Assembly (NCBI GenBank): GCA_023433345.1
Contig: JAEZDA010000018.1
Span: forward strand, 1 to 6,343
Origin: Bacteroidota bacterium
GTDB taxonomy: Bacteria; Bacteroidota; Bacteroidia; Chitinophagales; Chitinophagaceae
Reading direction: 5' to 3'
DNA length: 6,343 bases
Positions 4,235 through 6,343 of the stretch are shown here, in pieces; positions within the stretch are counted from its first letter, which is position 1; the number at the start of each line of letters is the position of its first letter. Under the pieces are notes generated by a model. That model had not been told where the DNA came from and did not search any database. It saw only the letters and a program-made list of their open reading frames with translations. A program made the translations under genes and the position numbers.

Positions 4235-6343
4235 TCACAGGTGCGCAGGCGTAAAACCATCCTCACTTAATTCCCTATGCTGATAATCTGCCACCATCAA
4301 ATCGTCTATCGATTCCTTTTTCCTGATCCTGTTGAATTTCGCAATGAGTTTATCGAAAATTGCATACATCACCGGAACCACGATCAGGGTCAGGAAAAGT
4401 GAACTTAAAAGTCCACCGATGATCACCCAGGCCAGCCCGTTTTTCCATTCGGCACCGGCACCGCTTGCCAGTGCGATCGGCAACATCCCGATCACCATCG
4501 CGATTGTTGTCATCAAAATCGGACGAAGTCTTGCGTGGTTGGCCTGTATAAGGGCGTTATAGGTGCTTTCCCCTTCCGCTTTTCTTTGGTTGGTGAAATC
4601 GACAAGTATGATCGCATTTTTCGCAACCAATCCGATGAGCATGATTAATCCCAGTATTGTAAAAATGTTCAGAGAATTGTTCGTAAGCGCTAAAGCAAGC
4701 AAAGCTCCGATGATGGACAATGGAATGGAGAACAATACCACGAAGGGATAGACGAAGCTGTCATACAAGGACACCATGATCAGGTATACCAGTACGATCG
4801 CAATAAGCAATGCCACACCCAGGGTTCCAAAACCTTCGCTTTGATTTTCCATATCACCGCCCCACAGGTAATTCACGCCCGCGGGCCTTTCGATGTTTGA
4901 AATTGCGGTTTCCCATTCTGCAGCGATGGTTCCCGTAGGCCGGCCTACTGATTGCGCCTGAACGGTAACGGACGTACTCTTGTCGCGCCTTTCAAGCATG
5001 CTTGGCCCGGAGCTTTCCTTAACAGTTGCGAATTGCGACAAGCGTATTTGTTCACCTTTGTTATTCATAAAAAGGAGATTGTTAACATCGGTTGCACTTT
5101 GCCTGTTGAATGCACCGTATCGCATGTTGATGTCGTATTCATATTCGCCGGCCCTGAACTTGCCGTCGGTATTTCCGCTGAATGCGGTCTGCATGGTTGC
5201 CCCCACTGTTTGCAGGTTCAAACCTAAGGCCGCCATTTTATCACGGTCAACAGAAACGCTTAGTTCAGGATTCCCGGTTTCAACAGATAATTTTATTTCC
5301 GTTGCGCCTTTTATTTTTGAGAGTTCGTTCTTTGCCTGGTTCGCGAAAACCATTGCACTATCGAGGCTTGGACCGGTTACTACAAGTGCGAGTGGCGCAT
5401 TCTCCGCCATTCCCAAAATACTAACGGGAACCGTTTTTATTTTTGCGCCTACAAGGACCTTTTCAAGCTCACGTTTGGTTTTTGCCGCGTACACATTTGC
5501 ATCATCAGCACGGTCTTTTTTCTCCACTAATCTTACACTTATCTCTGCTTTATATGCGGTAGAAAGTGAGGCGCCCATTCCTTCGCTGGATTGGCCTACC
5601 ATCGTGATAAGATTAGTTACCTCAGCTTTGTTCTTCAAATATTCTTCAGCCTTCAATACAACCTGGTTGGTTTGTTCAATCGAAACATCCTTTGGCATTT
5701 CTATTTGAACAAGAAATTCACCGCGATCACTTTTTGGAAAGAAATCTGTTCCCACGAAGCCTGCGCCGATCATGCTGAAGGAAGCGATAAGCAGAACGAA
5801 TATGGCGGCAAGCGTTGTTTTCTTATACTTCAAACTCCATCTTAAAATTCCGGTTACGGTGTCGGTAAACTTGTTCAACCCTCTTTCAAAAGCAAGAATG
5901 ATCTTTCCGAAAAGCCCTTTGCCTGTGATCTTTTCCAACTTGCCGAATCGTGAACTCAGCAGCGGAACAATGGTGAAGGAAGAAAGAAGCGAGAAGCCTG
6001 TGGCCATTGCCACGGTTATGGAAAACTCTCTTAGAATATTTGATACAAGGCCTGTACTCAGGGCAATGGGAATAAATACAACCATGATCACCAGTGTGAT
6101 GGCCGTAACTGTAAAGCCGATCTCCTTTGTACCATCAAAGGCAGCGCGAACTTTGTTTTTCCCCATCTCCATGTGGCGATAGATGTTTTCAAGAACAACG
6201 ATCGCATCATCCACCAAAATTCCCACTACCAGCGACAAACCCAGAAGCGACATCAGGTTAAGTGAATATCCCAGCAAGCTCATGCCAATAAAAGTGGCAA
6301 TCAATGACGCAGGAATTGCGATCATTACGATCAGCGCGTTTCT
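4235..6343 (-). CDS. RND efflux pump, HAE1/AcrB-type inner-membrane transporter, 5' end beyond the window
   Basis: This is the C-terminal 702 residues of a proton-driven tripartite efflux transporter. The frame is open to the right edge (RNALIVMIAIPASL aligns with AcrB from about residue 363), so roughly 360 N-terminal residues are missing. GILVDDAIVVLEN gives Asp45-Asp46 of the fragment, the counterparts of AcrB Asp407/Asp408. LVAKNAIILVDF gives Lys575, the counterpart of Lys940. The proton relay is therefore intact and the pump is predicted active. Hydrophobic segments corresponding to AcrB helices 3-7 occupy about residues 4-200, a periplasmic porter/docking region about 205-510, and helices 8-12 about 510-665. 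A charged tail (NRIRKKESIDDLMVAD) follows. The sequence resembles HAE1 (multidrug) rather than heavy-metal CzcA pumps, since it has DD...AKN signatures, but the substrate is unknown. The membrane-fusion partner is expected further right, upstream of this gene. Termination is by the hairpin just downstream. Confidence 0.95.
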   Translation of the reverse strand, partial: RNALIVMIAIPASLIATFIGMSLLGYSLNLMSLLGLSLVVGILVDDAIVVLENIYRHMEMGKNKVRAAFDGTKEIGFTVTAITLVIMVVFIPIALSTGLVSNILREFSITVAMATGFSLLSSFTIVPLLSSRFGKLEKITGKGLFGKIILAFERGLNKFTDTVTGILRWSLKYKKTTLAAIFVLLIASFSMIGAGFVGTDFFPKSDRGEFLVQIEMPKDVSIEQTNQVVLKAEEYLKNKAEVTNLITMVGQSSEGMGASLSTAYKAEISVRLVEKKDRADDANVYAAKTKRELEKVLVGAKIKTVPVSILGMAENAPLALVVTGPSLDSAMVFANQAKNELSKIKGATEIKLSVETGNPELSVSVDRDKMAALGLNLQTVGATMQTAFSGNTDGKFRAGEYEYDINMRYGAFNRQSATDVNNLLFMNNKGEQIRLSQFATVKESSGPSMLERRDKSTSVTVQAQSVGRPTGTIAAEWETAISNIERPAGVNYLWGGDMENQSEGFGTLGVALLIAIVLVYLIMVSLYDSFVYPFVVLFSIPLSIIGALLALALTNNSLNIFTILGLIMLIGLVAKNAIILVDFTNQRKAEGESTYNALIQANHARLRPILMTTIAMVIGMLPIALASGAGAEWKNGLAWVIIGGLLSSLFLTLIVVPVMYAIFDKLIAKFNRIRKKESIDDLMVADYQHRELSEDGFTPAHL

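Noticed and set aside
4116..4238. N-terminal extension of the TerC-family protein up to 4238
   Set aside because: It translates the RND terminator hairpin and its T-run, contains no membrane-protein or family-like residues, and the family's normal start is at MEQIIALLTL.
4980..5708. Plus-strand 242-codon ORF opposite the RND gene
   Set aside because: It lies wholly antisense to a clearly recognised RND pump, and its serine- and leucine-rich product shows no recognisable family features. The same holds for the other plus-strand ORFs between 4332 and 6182.
1..6343. CRISPR arrays, transposases, phage genes, toxin-antitoxin or defence systems
   Set aside because: No regularly spaced direct repeats and no matching protein motifs were seen on either strand. 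The GIY-YIG protein is a common small family and by itself does not indicate a mobile element.

Overview
The window looks like chromosomal DNA from a member of the Bacteroidota, possibly Chitinophagaceae-like. The support is promoter-like sequences of the Bacteroidota type (TTTG, 19 bases, TAnnTTTG), no clear Shine-Dalgarno sequences before the starts, an A+T-rich but mixed base composition, and protein sequences that resemble that phylum. The genus assignment is inference from memory of the families, not a search.

Left part (1-1277). On the minus strand, a tRNA-Asp(GTC) gene has its own promoter and a strong terminator directly against its 3' end. It is followed by a short GIY-YIG nuclease-domain gene that runs off the left edge. 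Divergent from the tRNA is a complete Fpg/Nei-family DNA glycosylase gene (nei-like, 540-1277) with its own candidate promoter. A 270-base non-coding spacer follows, containing inverted repeats that could form a pseudoknot.

Middle part (1550-3356, plus strand). Two different NADPH-dependent FMN reductase (flavodoxin-fold) genes flank a wrecked drug-efflux gene. The second reductase resembles ChrR/YieF quinone and chromate reductases. The efflux gene is a NorB-like, 14-helix-type major facilitator. It keeps its first four or so helices, has lost about 28 codons in a frame-changing deletion near 2646, resumes in another frame for about 24 codons, and then ends. A 77-base imperfect inverted repeat lies between the first reductase and this pseudogene. 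The original layout was probably a reductase-exporter-reductase cluster for handling redox-active or toxic aromatic compounds; this is inference.

Right part (3360-6343, minus strand). A TerC-family membrane protein gene converges on the ChrR-like gene with only three bases between the stop codons. Upstream of it is the C-terminal two thirds of an RND (HAE1/AcrB-type) efflux pump gene. The pump keeps its proton-relay residues and ends in a textbook intrinsic terminator; its N-terminus is outside the window.

I see no CRISPR array, phage genes, transposase or clear novel defence system. The points most worth checking are the decayed exporter between the two flavin reductases, the inverted-repeat element beside it, and the possible RNA structure downstream of the nei-like gene.
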